DNA of 64,000 nt from an uncultured Bacteroidaceae bacterium (GCA_944320965.1 CALUJO010000004.1:56228-120227); one strand, 5' to 3'; numbered from the stretch's first letter, positions 1 to 9,464 are shown. Notes: generated by a model from the letters alone, not told the origin. Translations and numbers: made by a program.

Positions 1-1271
1 ATGGAGTAAATTATCCGAATTACGAGCAGCACCTGAAGAGCCACGGCAAATCGCTTGAAAATACTTTCCAGGCAGATTATACTTTCCCGTTTAAAAAGAT
101 TCATACCTTGAACTTTGGTGCCAAGTACATTTACAGAATAAATGACAGCAGGAATGAGGAGTTCAGACGCAATTCTTCAAATGAAAAATGGGAGGCCGTT
201 GACCGTACCGGAGCGGGTGACAATATACACCGCCAGCATGTATTTGGGGCATATACGGAATATAACTTGCGTTACAAGAAATTTGGTCTGAAAGGAGGGT
301 TGAGATATGAATTTACATCACAGAATGTGAAGTTTGACAATTATAATGAACCGCCGGTAAATGCCACTTTCTCTGATGTTGTTCCTTCTCTTTTGCTTTC
401 ATATACGTTGGGCGAGAGCCAGAATCTGACATTAGGATACAATATGAGAATAAACCGTCCGGGAATATATTACCTTAATCCTTTCCGTGATTCCAGTCAG
501 TCGCCTTATGTACTGCAATACGGTAATCCGGATCTTGAGACAGAACGTTACAATTCGTTGACATTCGGCTATGGAATGTTTACACCTAACTTTTCTGTGA
601 GTCTGAACTTTGATTACAGTATGACAAACAATGCCATATCATCAGTAAGCTTTGTGAAGGATAACAAGATAAATTATACTTATGCAAACATAGGCAGAAA
701 CCATACACCGACGCTTAATCTGTATACAAACTGGAATCCTTCGGGCAGTACAAGACTTACTTTGAGTGGTACGACAGGTTACCAGTCTATAAAGACAGTA
801 GGCAATTTGCGTGATTTTGGAGTTGATATAAAGGAAAGGTCAAACAACGGAATTTTCTATAATGTATATTGTGGCGTTCAGCAGAATCTTCCGTGGAAAC
901 TTAATCTCAATGTTTACGGAGGCGGAGGTTGCGGTGGTATAGACCTTTACATTGTCGAGCAATTCAAATATTATTTTTACGGTATCCAGCTGCAGCGTTC
1001 CTTCCTGAAGGATGACAAACTTTCTGTAAGTCTTAGCGCCAATAGTTTTGCACCAAAATATTTTGACTTTAAGACAATAACCCAAACAGACGATTACAGA
1101 CGGTGCAGGACTCAAAGAACAGAACAGTTCAATTACTCTTTGTCCATATCATATAAGATAGGTAATTTCAGGTCATCTGTTAAGAAAGCTGCCAAAACAA
1201 TAAGAAATACGGATGTGGTTGGCGGTAGCAGCGGTGCAAATGGAGGTATGTCATCTTCGGGTAAGAAATAG
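1..1271 (+). CDS. Outer-membrane beta-barrel (TonB-receptor-like) protein, 3' end
   Basis: The reading frame is open from the left edge of the window, so the gene starts upstream and only about 420 C-terminal residues are seen. The sequence is a run of alternating aromatic/polar beta strands with Gly/Asn/Asp turns (for example LNPF, YGNPDLETER and the closing strand FNYSLSISYKIG), typical of the C-terminal barrel of the outer-membrane beta-barrel family related to TonB-dependent receptors. The barrel is followed by a Gly/Ser-rich tail ending SSGKK. No plug domain is visible because the 5' part is missing, so the substrate cannot be inferred. An in-frame TTG at 108 is not a real start. A strong hairpin terminator follows directly. 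Confidence 0.8.
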   Translation, partial: GVNYPNYEQHLKSHGKSLENTFQADYTFPFKKIHTLNFGAKYIYRINDSRNEEFRRNSSNEKWEAVDRTGAGDNIHRQHVFGAYTEYNLRYKKFGLKGGLRYEFTSQNVKFDNYNEPPVNATFSDVVPSLLLSYTLGESQNLTLGYNMRINRPGIYYLNPFRDSSQSPYVLQYGNPDLETERYNSLTFGYGMFTPNFSVSLNFDYSMTNNAISSVSFVKDNKINYTYANIGRNHTPTLNLYTNWNPSGSTRLTLSGTTGYQSIKTVGNLRDFGVDIKERSNNGIFYNVYCGVQQNLPWKLNLNVYGGGGCGGIDLYIVEQFKYYFYGIQLQRSFLKDDKLSVSLSANSFAPKYFDFKTITQTDDYRRCRTQRTEQFNYSLSISYKIGNFRSSVKKAAKTIRNTDVVGGSSGANGGMSSSGKK

Positions 1272-1289
1272 AATAATAAATGTAAACAG

Positions 1290-1319
1290 AATCCGGGCTG
1301 TTATAGTCCGGATTTTTTT
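1290..1319 (+). terminator. Rho-independent terminator after barrel gene
   Basis: A 7-bp stem (AATCCGG at 1290-1296 with CCGGATT at 1308-1314) is followed by a run of T. It lies 18 nt after the stop codon of the barrel gene. Confidence 0.8.
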
Positions 1320-1325
1320 ATAATT

Positions 1326-1410
1326 AAAGACTGTGGTTTTGAAACTGAAGACTTTGGTTTTAAGAATGGAGCCTTCGGTTATATGAACTAAAGTTGCGGT
1401 TTGAGATATT
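1326..1410. repeat. Degenerate 21-nt tandem repeat (four units), locus A
   Basis: Four consecutive 21-nt units each carry a GGTTTT-like core (ctgtGGTTTTgaa, ctttGGTTTTaag, cttcGGTTATat, ttgcGGTTTga). It is a diverged relative of the 22-nt repeats at 6926, 23598 and 55342. It sits between the barrel-gene terminator and the phoH promoter. Confidence 0.5.
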
Positions 1411-1493
1411 GTTTGTGCTTTTGTATCTAACATACGGTTATCGTATAAATTAAATAAATTGCAAATAGTTTACGTTTATTGGATTGGTTTGAT

Positions 1494-1501
1494 TAATTTT
1501 G
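1494..1501 (+). promoter_or_regulatory. Candidate Bacteroidales -7 box (TAATTTTG) for phoH
   Basis: Exact match to the TAnnTTTG -7 element used by the primary sigma factor of Bacteroidetes, 35 nt upstream of the phoH start. The -33 element is not clear. Confidence 0.5.
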
Positions 1502-1536
1502 TAACCGAATTATAGAAGAAAGGATACAATATATTT

Positions 1537-2535
1537 ATGATAGAAAAGACAATCATTCTGGATGAGATTGACCCAGTGGTTTTTTATGGTGCCAACAACA
1601 GCAATATGCAAGTGCTGAAAGGTCTTTATCCGAAGTTGAGAATTGTTGCAAGAGGCAGTATTATTAAAGTTTTGGGAGACGAAGAAGAGATTTGCGGCTT
1701 TGAGGAAAACGTTCTTGCAATGCAGAAATATTGTATCACTTACAATACACTGAATGAGGAGACAATAATTGATATAGTAAAAGGCAACACTCCAGGCAAA
1801 GGTGACGCTAATTCCAATGCCGTTGTTTATAGCATTACCGGAAAACCGATTATCGCACGAAGCGAAAATCAGGAGAAGCTGGTAAAGCTATTTGAAAAGA
1901 ATGACATGCTTTTTGCTATCGGCCCTGCCGGTTCCGGTAAGACATATCTGTCAATCGCTCTTGCTGTGCGAGCATTGAAGAACAAGGAGATAAAGAGAAT
2001 AATCCTTAGCCGTCCTGCTGTTGAGGCAGGCGAGAAGCTTGGATTCCTTCCGGGTGACATGAAGGATAAGATAGACCCTTATCTGCAGCCACTTTATGAC
2101 GCCTTGCAGGATATGATTCCGGCAGCAAAGCTGAAGGAGTACATGGAAATGAATGTAATACAGATTGCTCCGTTGGCATTTATGCGAGGAAGAACCTTGA
2201 ATGACGCAGTTATCATACTTGATGAGGCTCAGAATACCACACGCGAACAGATTAAGATGTTCCTTACACGTATGGGAATGAATGCCAAGATGATTATAAC
2301 TGGCGATATGACACAGATTGACTTGCCGTCGTCACAGAAATCCGGTCTTCTTCATGCTTTAGGAATATTGAAAGGTGTTCCCGGAATAGGTTTTGTTGAA
2401 CTTGACAGAAAAGATATTGTACGTCATAAGTTGGTTCAGCGTATAGTTGATGCTTATGAGAAGTATGAAAAGGACGAAAAAGAGGAAAACAAGGCATCAA
2501 GAAAAAGAAAAAAGGAAGCTGAAGAACAGCAATGA
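1537..2535 (+). CDS. phoH: PhoH family ATPase
   Basis: PhoH proteins are cytoplasmic P-loop NTPases related to the helicase core of superfamily 1 and linked to RNA metabolism; their precise substrate is not established. Here the Walker A GPAGSGKT lies at about residues 129-136 and the Walker B segment ILDEAQN near 226-232, as expected for the family. The N-terminal ~110 residues look like the KH-like part of PhoH-L proteins. The C-terminal ~25 residues are extremely charged (Lys/Glu/Arg), probably unstructured. At 332 aa the length is normal. A GAAGAAAGGA stretch upstream of the ATG can serve as ribosome-binding site. purC follows after about 100 nt. Confidence 0.93.
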   Translation: MIEKTIILDEIDPVVFYGANNSNMQVLKGLYPKLRIVARGSIIKVLGDEEEICGFEENVLAMQKYCITYNTLNEETIIDIVKGNTPGKGDANSNAVVYSITGKPIIARSENQEKLVKLFEKNDMLFAIGPAGSGKTYLSIALAVRALKNKEIKRIILSRPAVEAGEKLGFLPGDMKDKIDPYLQPLYDALQDMIPAAKLKEYMEMNVIQIAPLAFMRGRTLNDAVIILDEAQNTTREQIKMFLTRMGMNAKMIITGDMTQIDLPSSQKSGLLHALGILKGVPGIGFVELDRKDIVRHKLVQRIVDAYEKYEKDEKEENKASRKRKKEAEEQQ

Positions 2536-2638
2536 ACTTTTTAATGGGATGGACATTAATTTGTGCCCCATGTGATTATTTCGTGTTTTTCAGTTTATTA
2601 TATAAATAAAGACACATAACCCAATAAAATAAAAAGAT

Positions 2639-3586
2639 ATGAGCAAGGCTTTAGTTAAAACAGATTTTAATTTTCCAGGACAGAAAAGTGTTTATCATGG
2701 AAAAGTTCGTGATGTATATAACATCAATGATGATTTGCTTGTAATGGTTGCATCTGACCGTATTTCTGCATTTGACGTTGTTCTTCCAAAGGGAATACCT
2801 TTCAAAGGTCAGGTTCTTAACCAGATTGCTGCAAAATTCCTTGATGCAACATCTGATATCGTTCCAAACTGGAAGATTGCTACTCCGGATCCAATGGTTA
2901 CAGTTGGTGTTAAGTGCGAAGGTTTCAAGGTGGAAATGATTATCCGTGGTTATCTGACAGGTAGCGCTTGGCGTGAATACAAGGCTGGTGCCCGCTCTCT
3001 TTGTGGCGTTGCTCTTCCTGAAGGTATGCGGGAAAACCAGAAATTTGAAACTCCTATTATCACTCCAACAACAAAGGCTGATGCAGGACATGACGAAAAT
3101 ATTTCGAAGGAAGAAATCATAGCTCAGGGACTTATGTCACGCGAAGACTATGAAACAATCGAACGTTATACTCAGGCATTGTTCAAGCGCGGTTCTGAAA
3201 TAGCAGCTTCAAAGGGACTTATCCTTGTTGATACAAAATATGAATTCGGTAAGAAAGACGGTAAGATTTATCTGATTGATGAAATCCATACTCCGGACTC
3301 TTCACGTTATTTCTATGCTGAAGGCTTTGAAGAAAGATTTGAAAAGGGCGAACCTCAGAAACAGCTTTCAAAGGAATTTGTACGTCAGTGGCTTATTGAC
3401 CACAACTTTATGGGCAAGGAAGGACAGCAGGTTCCTGAAATGACTGACGAATATGTTGAAAGCGTATCTGAACGTTATATCGAACTTTATGAACATATCG
3501 TAGGTGAAAAGTTTGTAAAGAATGAATCAGAAGATATTGCTGCACGTATTGAAAAGAACGTAAACGAATTCTTGAAGAACAGATAA
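2639..3586 (+). CDS. purC: Phosphoribosylaminoimidazole-succinocarboxamide (SAICAR) synthase
   Basis: Cytoplasmic enzyme of de novo purine synthesis that ligates aspartate to CAIR using ATP, giving SAICAR. Diagnostic segments are the early KVRDVY, the [12 protein letters not shown] block near residue 40, and [11 protein letters not shown] near residue 220, which is the substrate-binding signature of PurC. The 315-aa length is that of the longer bacterial/yeast-type enzyme rather than the ~240-aa enterobacterial form. The ATG at 2639 gives the usual N-terminus. phoH precedes it and menG and aroE follow, an order I associate with Bacteroidales genomes. A hairpin terminator separates it from menG, so it is probably transcribed separately. 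Confidence 0.96.
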   Translation: MSKALVKTDFNFPGQKSVYHGKVRDVYNINDDLLVMVASDRISAFDVVLPKGIPFKGQVLNQIAAKFLDATSDIVPNWKIATPDPMVTVGVKCEGFKVEMIIRGYLTGSAWREYKAGARSLCGVALPEGMRENQKFETPIITPTTKADAGHDENISKEEIIAQGLMSREDYETIERYTQALFKRGSEIAASKGLILVDTKYEFGKKDGKIYLIDEIHTPDSSRYFYAEGFEERFEKGEPQKQLSKEFVRQWLIDHNFMGKEGQQVPEMTDEYVESVSERYIELYEHIVGEKFVKNESEDIAARIEKNVNEFLKNR

Positions 3587-3609
3587 TTATTATCTTATAA
3601 TATAAATTG

Positions 3610-3641
3610 ATGGCGGTACAGTTATCTGTATCGCCATTTTT
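3610..3641 (+). terminator. Terminator after purC
   Basis: ATGGCGGTACAG (3610-3621) pairs with CTGTATCGCCAT (3626-3637) around a 4-nt loop, then a T run follows. Confidence 0.8.
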
Positions 3642-3717
3642 ATTTGTGCTTATCTGATACTATTTATGGCTTTTGTAAATATTGCACTATAATTTTTCGC
3701 TGTCAGCAATAATATTG

Positions 3718-3725
3718 TATTTTTG
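3718..3725 (+). promoter_or_regulatory. Candidate -7 box (TATTTTTG) for menG-aroE
   Basis: Match to TAnnTTTG 24 nt before the menG start and downstream of the purC terminator, which fits a separate menG-aroE-hydrolase-phosphorylase transcript. Confidence 0.5.
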
Positions 3726-3748
3726 TGTAAAGAATATAATGTAGAAAG

Positions 3749-4486
3749 ATGAATTACCCTCAGGAAGAAATAAAACCTTATGAAGACAGGCGCAATAAGG
3801 CGAGCCAGGTTGAAGAGATGTTTGACAATATTGCTCCGGCATATGACAAGTTGAATCATACAATGTCATTCGGCATAGACCGTGCATGGCGCAGGCGTGC
3901 AATCAACTATATTGCAAAGTTTGCTCCGGCTACTATTCTTGACATTGCGACGGGAACCGGAGATTTTGCCATACAGGCATATAAAAGAATACTTCCTGAA
4001 AAGGTTATTGCAACAGATATTTCCGAAGGAATGATGAATGTAGGCAGGGAGAAAGTCAGAAACCTTGGACTTGACGGCAAGATTGTTTTTTCAAGGGAGG
4101 ATTCAACCAGGCTTTCATTTGCCGATAACAGTTTTGATGCCATAACGGTAGCTTTCGGAGTACGCAATTTTGAAGATCTTGATAAGGGGCTGCATGAAAT
4201 GTTACGTGTCTTGAGACCCGGAGGACATCTTGTGATTCTGGAACTGAGCGTACCGGAACATTTTCCGTTCCGTCAGATTTACAGATTCCATTCATCAGTA
4301 ATCATTCCGTGGCTCGGACGCAGAATGTCCGATGACGGCAGGGCTTATCAGTATCTTCCTGATTCTATAAAGGCATTCCCTCAGGGAAGGGTTATGAAAG
4401 GAATAATGGAAAAGGCCGGTTTCAAGGATGTATGCTACAGGCATCTTACCTTTGGAACATGCACAATGTACACAGCAACAAAATAA
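3749..4486 (+). CDS. menG: Demethylmenaquinone methyltransferase
   Basis: SAM-dependent methyltransferase for the last step of menaquinone synthesis (the UbiE/MenG family; ubiquinone is not expected in this lineage, so the menaquinone role is inferred). Motif [11 protein letters not shown], is at about residue 63; the family signature FGVRNFED lies near residue 135 and RVLRPGG near 155. The N-terminal [17 protein letters not shown] is characteristic of UbiE/MenG. Length of 245 aa is standard. aroE starts 6 nt after the stop, so the two genes are co-transcribed. Confidence 0.94.
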   Translation: MNYPQEEIKPYEDRRNKASQVEEMFDNIAPAYDKLNHTMSFGIDRAWRRRAINYIAKFAPATILDIATGTGDFAIQAYKRILPEKVIATDISEGMMNVGREKVRNLGLDGKIVFSREDSTRLSFADNSFDAITVAFGVRNFEDLDKGLHEMLRVLRPGGHLVILELSVPEHFPFRQIYRFHSSVIIPWLGRRMSDDGRAYQYLPDSIKAFPQGRVMKGIMEKAGFKDVCYRHLTFGTCTMYTATK

Positions 4487-4492
4487 CAGCCT

Positions 4493-5317
4493 ATGAAAAA
4501 GTTTGGTTTGGTTGGTTATCCGCTTGAGCATTCTTTCTCTGCCGATTACTTCAACAGAAAGTTTGCAGATGAAGGAATAGATGCCAAATATATAAATTTT
4601 GAAGTACGTTCGGCCGAAGAGATATACGACCTGATTTGCTCGGACGAGGAGATTGTGGGGCTTAATGTCACATCTCCCTACAAGGAAGATGTCATGTCAA
4701 TAGTAAGCGATACCGACTATATTGCAGATATGGTTGGAGCTGTCAATGTACTCAAGATATTCCGTGAGGACGGAGCTGTATATATAAAGGGCTATAATAC
4801 CGATTCTCCAGCTTTCGGAAAATCAATAATCCCGCTTATGCGTGCCTATCATGTATCAGCACTGATACTTGGTACCGGAGGAGCCGCTCATGCTGTTGCC
4901 TATGCCCTTACGCAGCTTGGAGTGGAATGTGTATTTGTTTCCCGCAGCGAGTGCGCCGAAGGCATTTTCTATCGCGAAATAACCGAGAAGGTAATGCGCA
5001 AGTTCCGTATCATAGTAAACTGCACTCCAGTAGGAATGTTTCCTGAAGTGAATGCAATGCCTAAGATTCCATACAAATATCTGACTCCCGAACATCTTCT
5101 TTACGACCTTATATACAATCCCGAAGAGACAAGGTTCCTTGCAATGGGACGCAGGTATGGAGCACAGACAAAGAACGGTCTTGAAATGCTCCACCTTCAG
5201 GCTGAGGCTTCATGGGAAATATGGAACAGGGAAGAAACATTCACTTTCTGTGATTCCGACGATATTGACTTGCCGCCTTTTGATGGTGATGAGAAATATG
5301 ACGAATACTTTTTTTAA
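4493..5317 (+). CDS. aroE: Shikimate dehydrogenase (NADP+)
   Basis: Reduces 3-dehydroshikimate to shikimate in chorismate synthesis, which also feeds menaquinone (menG is the upstream neighbour). The substrate pocket is seen as GYPLEHSFSADYFN at the N-terminus, NVTSPYKED near residue 60 with the catalytic lysine, and NTDSPAF near 103. The NADP-binding GTGGAAHA follows near 126, and the C-terminal NGLEMLHLQA is typical. The 274-aa length includes a short acidic tail (DDIDLPPFDGDEKYDEYFF). It is 6 nt downstream of menG and 6 nt upstream of the hydrolase gene. Confidence 0.94.
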   Translation: MKKFGLVGYPLEHSFSADYFNRKFADEGIDAKYINFEVRSAEEIYDLICSDEEIVGLNVTSPYKEDVMSIVSDTDYIADMVGAVNVLKIFREDGAVYIKGYNTDSPAFGKSIIPLMRAYHVSALILGTGGAAHAVAYALTQLGVECVFVSRSECAEGIFYREITEKVMRKFRIIVNCTPVGMFPEVNAMPKIPYKYLTPEHLLYDLIYNPEETRFLAMGRRYGAQTKNGLEMLHLQAEASWEIWNREETFTFCDSDDIDLPPFDGDEKYDEYFF

Positions 5318-5323
5318 TTAGAT

Positions 5324-6271
5324 ATGAAGAAAATTGTTTATACCCTGATTGCCGTTGTCGTATTGGCAATAGCTGGAATATTCGGCATTTCACTTTATAT
5401 GCTTGACTATTCGTTGAAACCCGAGAACAGAGGCAAGGACATTGATTCGTCCTACTTGTTCATGTTTGAACGCTACCCTTATCTTGAATCGTGGGTTGAC
5501 AGTCTTGAACAGGGAAAATTCCTGAAAGATACATTTATGACAGGACATGACGGTACACGCCTTCATGCCTATTACATTTATGCGCCTGACACTACAGACG
5601 CAACTGCTGTCATCGTGCATGGTTATACGGACAATGCGGTGCGAATGTTTATGATAGGTCATCTCTACAATAAAGAACTTGGCTATAATGTGCTGTTGCC
5701 CGATTTGCATTACAGCGGACTGAGCGGTGGCGACCATTTCCAGATGGGATGGAATGACCGTCTGGATGTGCTTGACTGGATGGATGTGGCAAACAGTATA
5801 TTTGGTGATTCAACGCAGATGGTTGTTCATGGTATTTCAATGGGAGCGGCTACGACAATGATGGTTTCGGGCGAGGAACAGAAACCGTTTGTCAGATGCT
5901 TTGTCGAGGACTGTGGTTACACAAGTGTGTGGGATGAGTTTGCCCATGAACTTAAAGGCCGTTTCGGATTACCTGAATTTCCTTTGCTTCATGTTGCCAA
6001 CTGGCTTTGCCGCGTCAAGTATGGTTGGGACTTTAAGGAAGCATCTGCCGAAAAGCAGGTAGCCAAGTGTAATTATCCTATGCTGTTCATTCATGGCGAT
6101 AAGGATGATTTTGTTCCTACGTGGATGGTATATGATGTTTATGATTCAAAACCTATGCCTAAGGAACTTTGGGTTGTTCCGGGGTCGGAACATGCGCTTT
6201 CCTATATGGATAATATTGATGCGTATGTTGAGCGTGTAAGAACGTTTACTGATAAATATATTGAAAGATGA
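5324..6271 (+). CDS. Membrane-anchored alpha/beta hydrolase
   Basis: Residues 5-27 form one hydrophobic helix, so the catalytic domain is probably attached to the inner membrane. The hydrolase fold is shown by VHGYTDNA (oxyanion region), the nucleophile elbow GISMG at about 169-173 (Ser171), the acid in HGDKDDFVP near 266, and the histidine in PGSEHA near 293. It belongs to the broad BAAT/prolyl-oligopeptidase-like hydrolases, whose substrates vary; none can be assigned here. The gene begins 6 nt after aroE and its end overlaps the next start by 4 nt (ATGA), so it is part of this operon. Confidence 0.85.
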   Translation: MKKIVYTLIAVVVLAIAGIFGISLYMLDYSLKPENRGKDIDSSYLFMFERYPYLESWVDSLEQGKFLKDTFMTGHDGTRLHAYYIYAPDTTDATAVIVHGYTDNAVRMFMIGHLYNKELGYNVLLPDLHYSGLSGGDHFQMGWNDRLDVLDWMDVANSIFGDSTQMVVHGISMGAATTMMVSGEEQKPFVRCFVEDCGYTSVWDEFAHELKGRFGLPEFPLLHVANWLCRVKYGWDFKEASAEKQVAKCNYPMLFIHGDKDDFVPTWMVYDVYDSKPMPKELWVVPGSEHALSYMDNIDAYVERVRTFTDKYIER

Positions 6272-6834
6272 AAATACTTGTTGTCTTTGCGGTCAGAGGT
6301 GAATTGGACGAGAAACACTTTGGCGGAAACGGACGTAATGAAATAGTATATTGCAAGACTGGAATAGGGAAGGCGAGAGCGGCTTATGCGCTTACAGATG
6401 CTCTTTCTCAATATTGTCCCGACCTTGTTGTAAATATGGGTACTGTCGGAACATTGAACCATCAGGTAGGTGATATCTTTATATGCCGCCGTTTCGTTGA
6501 CCGTGATATGCAGAAGATAAATGCCCTTGGGGTTGAATGTGAGATAGATTCTTCGGCATTGCTTGAAGAAAGAACATTGTGCCGTGATTGGGGATGTGAT
6601 GGAGTATGCAACACCGGTGATTCATTCCTTACAGAAGGTGTGAATGTGACGGGCGATGTTGTTGATATGGAGGCTTATGCCGAGGCTCTTGTATGTCGTG
6701 AAAAGAAAATACCGTTTGTATCTGTAAAGTATGTGACAGATATTATCGGTCAGAATTCAGTGAAACATTGGGAGGACAAACTTGCCGATGCACGTGAAGC
6801 ATTGGGAAAGTTTATTGAAGACAACATGCTCTAA
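6268..6834 (+). CDS. Nucleoside phosphorylase/nucleosidase family protein
   Basis: Short (188 aa) member of the PNP/UDP phosphorylase family, related to MTA/SAH nucleosidases. Seen are the glycine-rich NMGTVGTLN segment near residue 56, the VVDMEAYA motif near 130 with the conserved Met-Glu that contacts ribose, and the TDIIG region near 150 where the family has its catalytic Asp (SDxx). It is shorter than a full MtnN (~230 aa), with the early loops reduced. The start overlaps the hydrolase stop by 4 nt, implying translational coupling. Its specific base substrate is unknown; futalosine or MTA/SAH hydrolysis are possible, the former attractive but unproven. Confidence 0.8.
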   Translation: MKILVVFAVRGELDEKHFGGNGRNEIVYCKTGIGKARAAYALTDALSQYCPDLVVNMGTVGTLNHQVGDIFICRRFVDRDMQKINALGVECEIDSSALLEERTLCRDWGCDGVCNTGDSFLTEGVNVTGDVVDMEAYAEALVCREKKIPFVSVKYVTDIIGQNSVKHWEDKLADAREALGKFIEDNML

Positions 6835-6925
6835 ATATATAGTCTTTTATTGTTTGCCGGATATTGTTTGTTGCAAGTTTGTGCAATAATGTATCCGTCT
6901 TTCAGAAAGATTTAAGCTTATAAGA

Positions 6926-7013
6926 AAAACCTCCTGCCTTTTAGACGAAAACCTTTAATATTTTCGGTCAAAAGGCAGGAGGTTTTCTGTTAAAAGGCAG
7001 GAGGCTTTTGCGG
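6926..7013. repeat. 22-nt tandem repeats AAAA-N9-TTTT-N5 (four units), locus B
   Basis: Units start at 6926, 6948, 6970 and 6992. Their N9 cores are CCTCCTGCC, CCTTTAATA, GGCAGGAGG and GGCAGGAGG. The last unit has CTTTT in place of TTTT. The first and third cores are reverse complements, so 6926-6942 and 6970-6986 form a 17-bp perfect stem enclosing unit 2. It lies between two co-directional genes and could end transcription from the upstream operon. Confidence 0.8.
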
Positions 7014-7143
7014 TTTTATATGCGGTAGTCTTTGTGATAAAAAGATTGTTAGTTTTCGGACATTTTGATATCCTTATTGTTGATTTCGATTTCATTTTTC
7101 AAACTTTTAAACAAATAAATTTCATTGATTGTTTTTGTGGCAG

Positions 7144-7151
7144 TAATTTTG
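7144..7151 (+). promoter_or_regulatory. Candidate -7 box (TAATTTTG) for copA
   Basis: Match to TAnnTTTG 29 nt before the copA ATG; a weak TTTC lies at the -33 distance. Confidence 0.5.
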
Positions 7152-7180
7152 CAGAATAATTGATAACGTAAAACAAGACT

Positions 7181-9379
7181 ATGAGTAAATGTACCGTACC
7201 GGTTGACGGAGTTCGCTGTGCCGGATGTGCTGCCAAGATAGAGAAGAAGGTAAACACCATTGAGGGAGTTAATGTTGCATCAGTAAATTTTGCCGCAAAC
7301 AATATAACCATTGATTATGATGCCAAACAGGTAACGCTTGACTTTATCCGTTCGGAAGTCAAGGCTCTCGGCTATGACATATTGATTGACATGCGCGAGG
7401 AAGAGGTAGAGGAGAAGGAAAGGAACCGGTTTGCCCGAATGAAGCGCAGGCTTGTGCTGACAATATTGCTTGCGGTGTTGACGGCATTCTTTTCAATGAG
7501 TTCGTTTGTTCCCGGCTCTCCGTATATTGCCTGGGGACTTGCCACTTTGCTCATTGTCTATTCGGGCAGGGGATTTTACGTGCGTGCATTCAAACTGTTG
7601 CGTCAGGGCAGTGCCAATATGGATACGCTTGTAACTCTCAGTACACTGATAGCATATATATTCAGCGTGTTCAATACCCTTGTTCCTCATTTCTGGAGCA
7701 GATACGGACTGGAAACACATCTGTATTATGATGCTGTAGGTATGGTCATAGCCTTTGTCATGATAGGCAAGTATATTGAAGAACGTGCCAAAAGCAATAC
7801 GACATCTGCCATTAAGGGACTTATGGGATTGCAGCCAAAGTTTGCCTTCATACAGGAAAACGGGGCTGAACGCAAGATTGCAATTGAGAAGATTGCTGTC
7901 GGCGACAATGTGATTGTTCATCCCGGCGAACGTATCCCGGTTGACGGTGTTGTAATTGACGGCACTTCGTATGTTGACGAAAGCATGATAAGCGGCGAAC
8001 CTGTTCCCGTATTGAAGGAAAACGGCGTGAAGGTGATTGCCGGAACTGTGAACCAGAAAGGTAGTCTTGTGGTAAAGGCTGCCAGTGTTGGTACCGACAC
8101 TTTGCTGGCACATATAATCCGTATGGTTCAGGATGCCCAGGGCAGTAAGGCTCCTGTTCAGAAGATTGCGGATAAAGTCAGTGCGGTGTTTGTTCCTGTA
8201 GTTGTTGGCCTTGCTGTATTGACCTTTGTAATATGGCTTGTTGCAGGAGGTATGGAAAGTATGCCTTATGCGCTCCTTTCAGCTGCGTCAGTCCTTGTTA
8301 TTGCATGTCCGTGCGCGTTGGGACTTGCAACACCTACGGCTTTGACTGTTGGCATTGGCAAGGCAGCAGAAAACCATATACTTATAAAGGATGCACTTGC
8401 ACTTGAGGAGCTTTGCAAGGTAACTGATGTTGTAGTTGATAAGACTGGTACTCTTACTGTAGGTCATCCTTCTGTTGTCGGAGTTATGAATGTTGAGACT
8501 TTTGATGACTTCATTATGTCTGTTATACGTGCAATGGAAATGAAATCCGAGCATCCTTATGCAAAGGCAATTGTTGATTATTATTCAGACAGGGCTTTGC
8601 CGGCTGCCGAAATAAAAGACTTTGAAAGCGTGACCGGACGGGGTGTGAAATGTAATGTTGAAGGAAGAACTTTCTGGGCAGGAAACAAGATTTTTGCAGA
8701 GTCAAATGGTGTCAATACCGATAATGAAGATGTTGAGTCGTTTATCTTTGCAGAAGAAAACAGGATATGCAGTTTCCTTTATTTCGGTGAGGGAAATCTT
8801 TTGCTTGGAATATACGCCATAAATGACAGATTGAAGGATAATTCGGCAGAAGCAGTTTCTGCAATCAAGGAATCGGGTCTGGATGTTCATCTGCTAACTG
8901 GCGACAATGCAGGCTCAGCCTTTGCGGTTGCCGCAAAGTTGGGAATAAAGTTTGTCCATGCAGGGGCAATGCCTCAGGACAAGGAAAATTATATTCGCTA
9001 TCTTCAGGGTGAAGGAAAAAAAGTTGCAATGATTGGTGACGGAATAAACGACTCGCAAGCTCTTGCTCGTGCCGATGTAAGTATTGCGATGGGACAGGGC
9101 ACTGATGTCGCAATGGATGTGGCAATGGTTACTCTGATGACTTCTGATCCAAGATTGCTCATTAAGGCGATAAGACTTTCAAAACTGACAGTAAAGCATA
9201 TTTATGAAAACCTTTTCTGGGCTTTTGTCTATAATCTTGTCTGTATCCCGGTTGCTGCTGGTGTTCTCTATCCGTTCTTCGGTATTCTGCTCAACCCGAT
9301 GTTTGCAGGCGCCGCAATGGCTTTCAGTTCAGTGTCGGTGGTTATGAACAGTTTGAGACTGAAGATGAGGAAAATCTGA
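7181..9379 (+). CDS. copA: Copper-exporting P1B-type ATPase
   Basis: Inner-membrane ATPase that exports Cu(I). Domains in order: one N-terminal heavy-metal-associated domain with the metal-binding CAGC at residues 13-16; paired N-terminal membrane helices; the actuator loop with SGEPVP; the transmembrane CPC at 376-378 (ACPCALG), which defines Cu/Ag specificity; the phosphorylation motif DKTGT at about 420; the nucleotide-binding HP-type segment SEHPYAKAI; GDGINDSQALARADV near 618; and the final two helices. 732 aa is normal for CopA with one HMA domain. No copper regulator or chaperone gene is adjacent. The AlaX-like gene follows after 85 nt. Confidence 0.95.
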   Translation: MSKCTVPVDGVRCAGCAAKIEKKVNTIEGVNVASVNFAANNITIDYDAKQVTLDFIRSEVKALGYDILIDMREEEVEEKERNRFARMKRRLVLTILLAVLTAFFSMSSFVPGSPYIAWGLATLLIVYSGRGFYVRAFKLLRQGSANMDTLVTLSTLIAYIFSVFNTLVPHFWSRYGLETHLYYDAVGMVIAFVMIGKYIEERAKSNTTSAIKGLMGLQPKFAFIQENGAERKIAIEKIAVGDNVIVHPGERIPVDGVVIDGTSYVDESMISGEPVPVLKENGVKVIAGTVNQKGSLVVKAASVGTDTLLAHIIRMVQDAQGSKAPVQKIADKVSAVFVPVVVGLAVLTFVIWLVAGGMESMPYALLSAASVLVIACPCALGLATPTALTVGIGKAAENHILIKDALALEELCKVTDVVVDKTGTLTVGHPSVVGVMNVETFDDFIMSVIRAMEMKSEHPYAKAIVDYYSDRALPAAEIKDFESVTGRGVKCNVEGRTFWAGNKIFAESNGVNTDNEDVESFIFAEENRICSFLYFGEGNLLLGIYAINDRLKDNSAEAVSAIKESGLDVHLLTGDNAGSAFAVAAKLGIKFVHAGAMPQDKENYIRYLQGEGKKVAMIGDGINDSQALARADVSIAMGQGTDVAMDVAMVTLMTSDPRLLIKAIRLSKLTVKHIYENLFWAFVYNLVCIPVAAGVLYPFFGILLNPMFAGAAMAFSSVSVVMNSLRLKMRKI

Positions 9380-9464
9380 TTATGTTTTCTGATTTTGAAA
9401 TTAAATCCGGATTCAATATCTTTAGACCGATTTTAAATGATTATTGATTAAAAGATGATTTAAT

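Larger units (their letters stand above)
6835..7180. other. Intergenic region with 22-nt repeats and copA promoter
   Basis: 346 bp without a gene. It holds four exact-period 22-nt repeats (6926-7013) and a TAATTTTG -7 box close to copA. Nothing else recognisable was found. Confidence 0.7.

Noticed and set aside
6926..7013. Possible CRISPR array
   Set aside because: Units are contiguous at 22 nt, have no spacers of usual length, and no cas gene is present.
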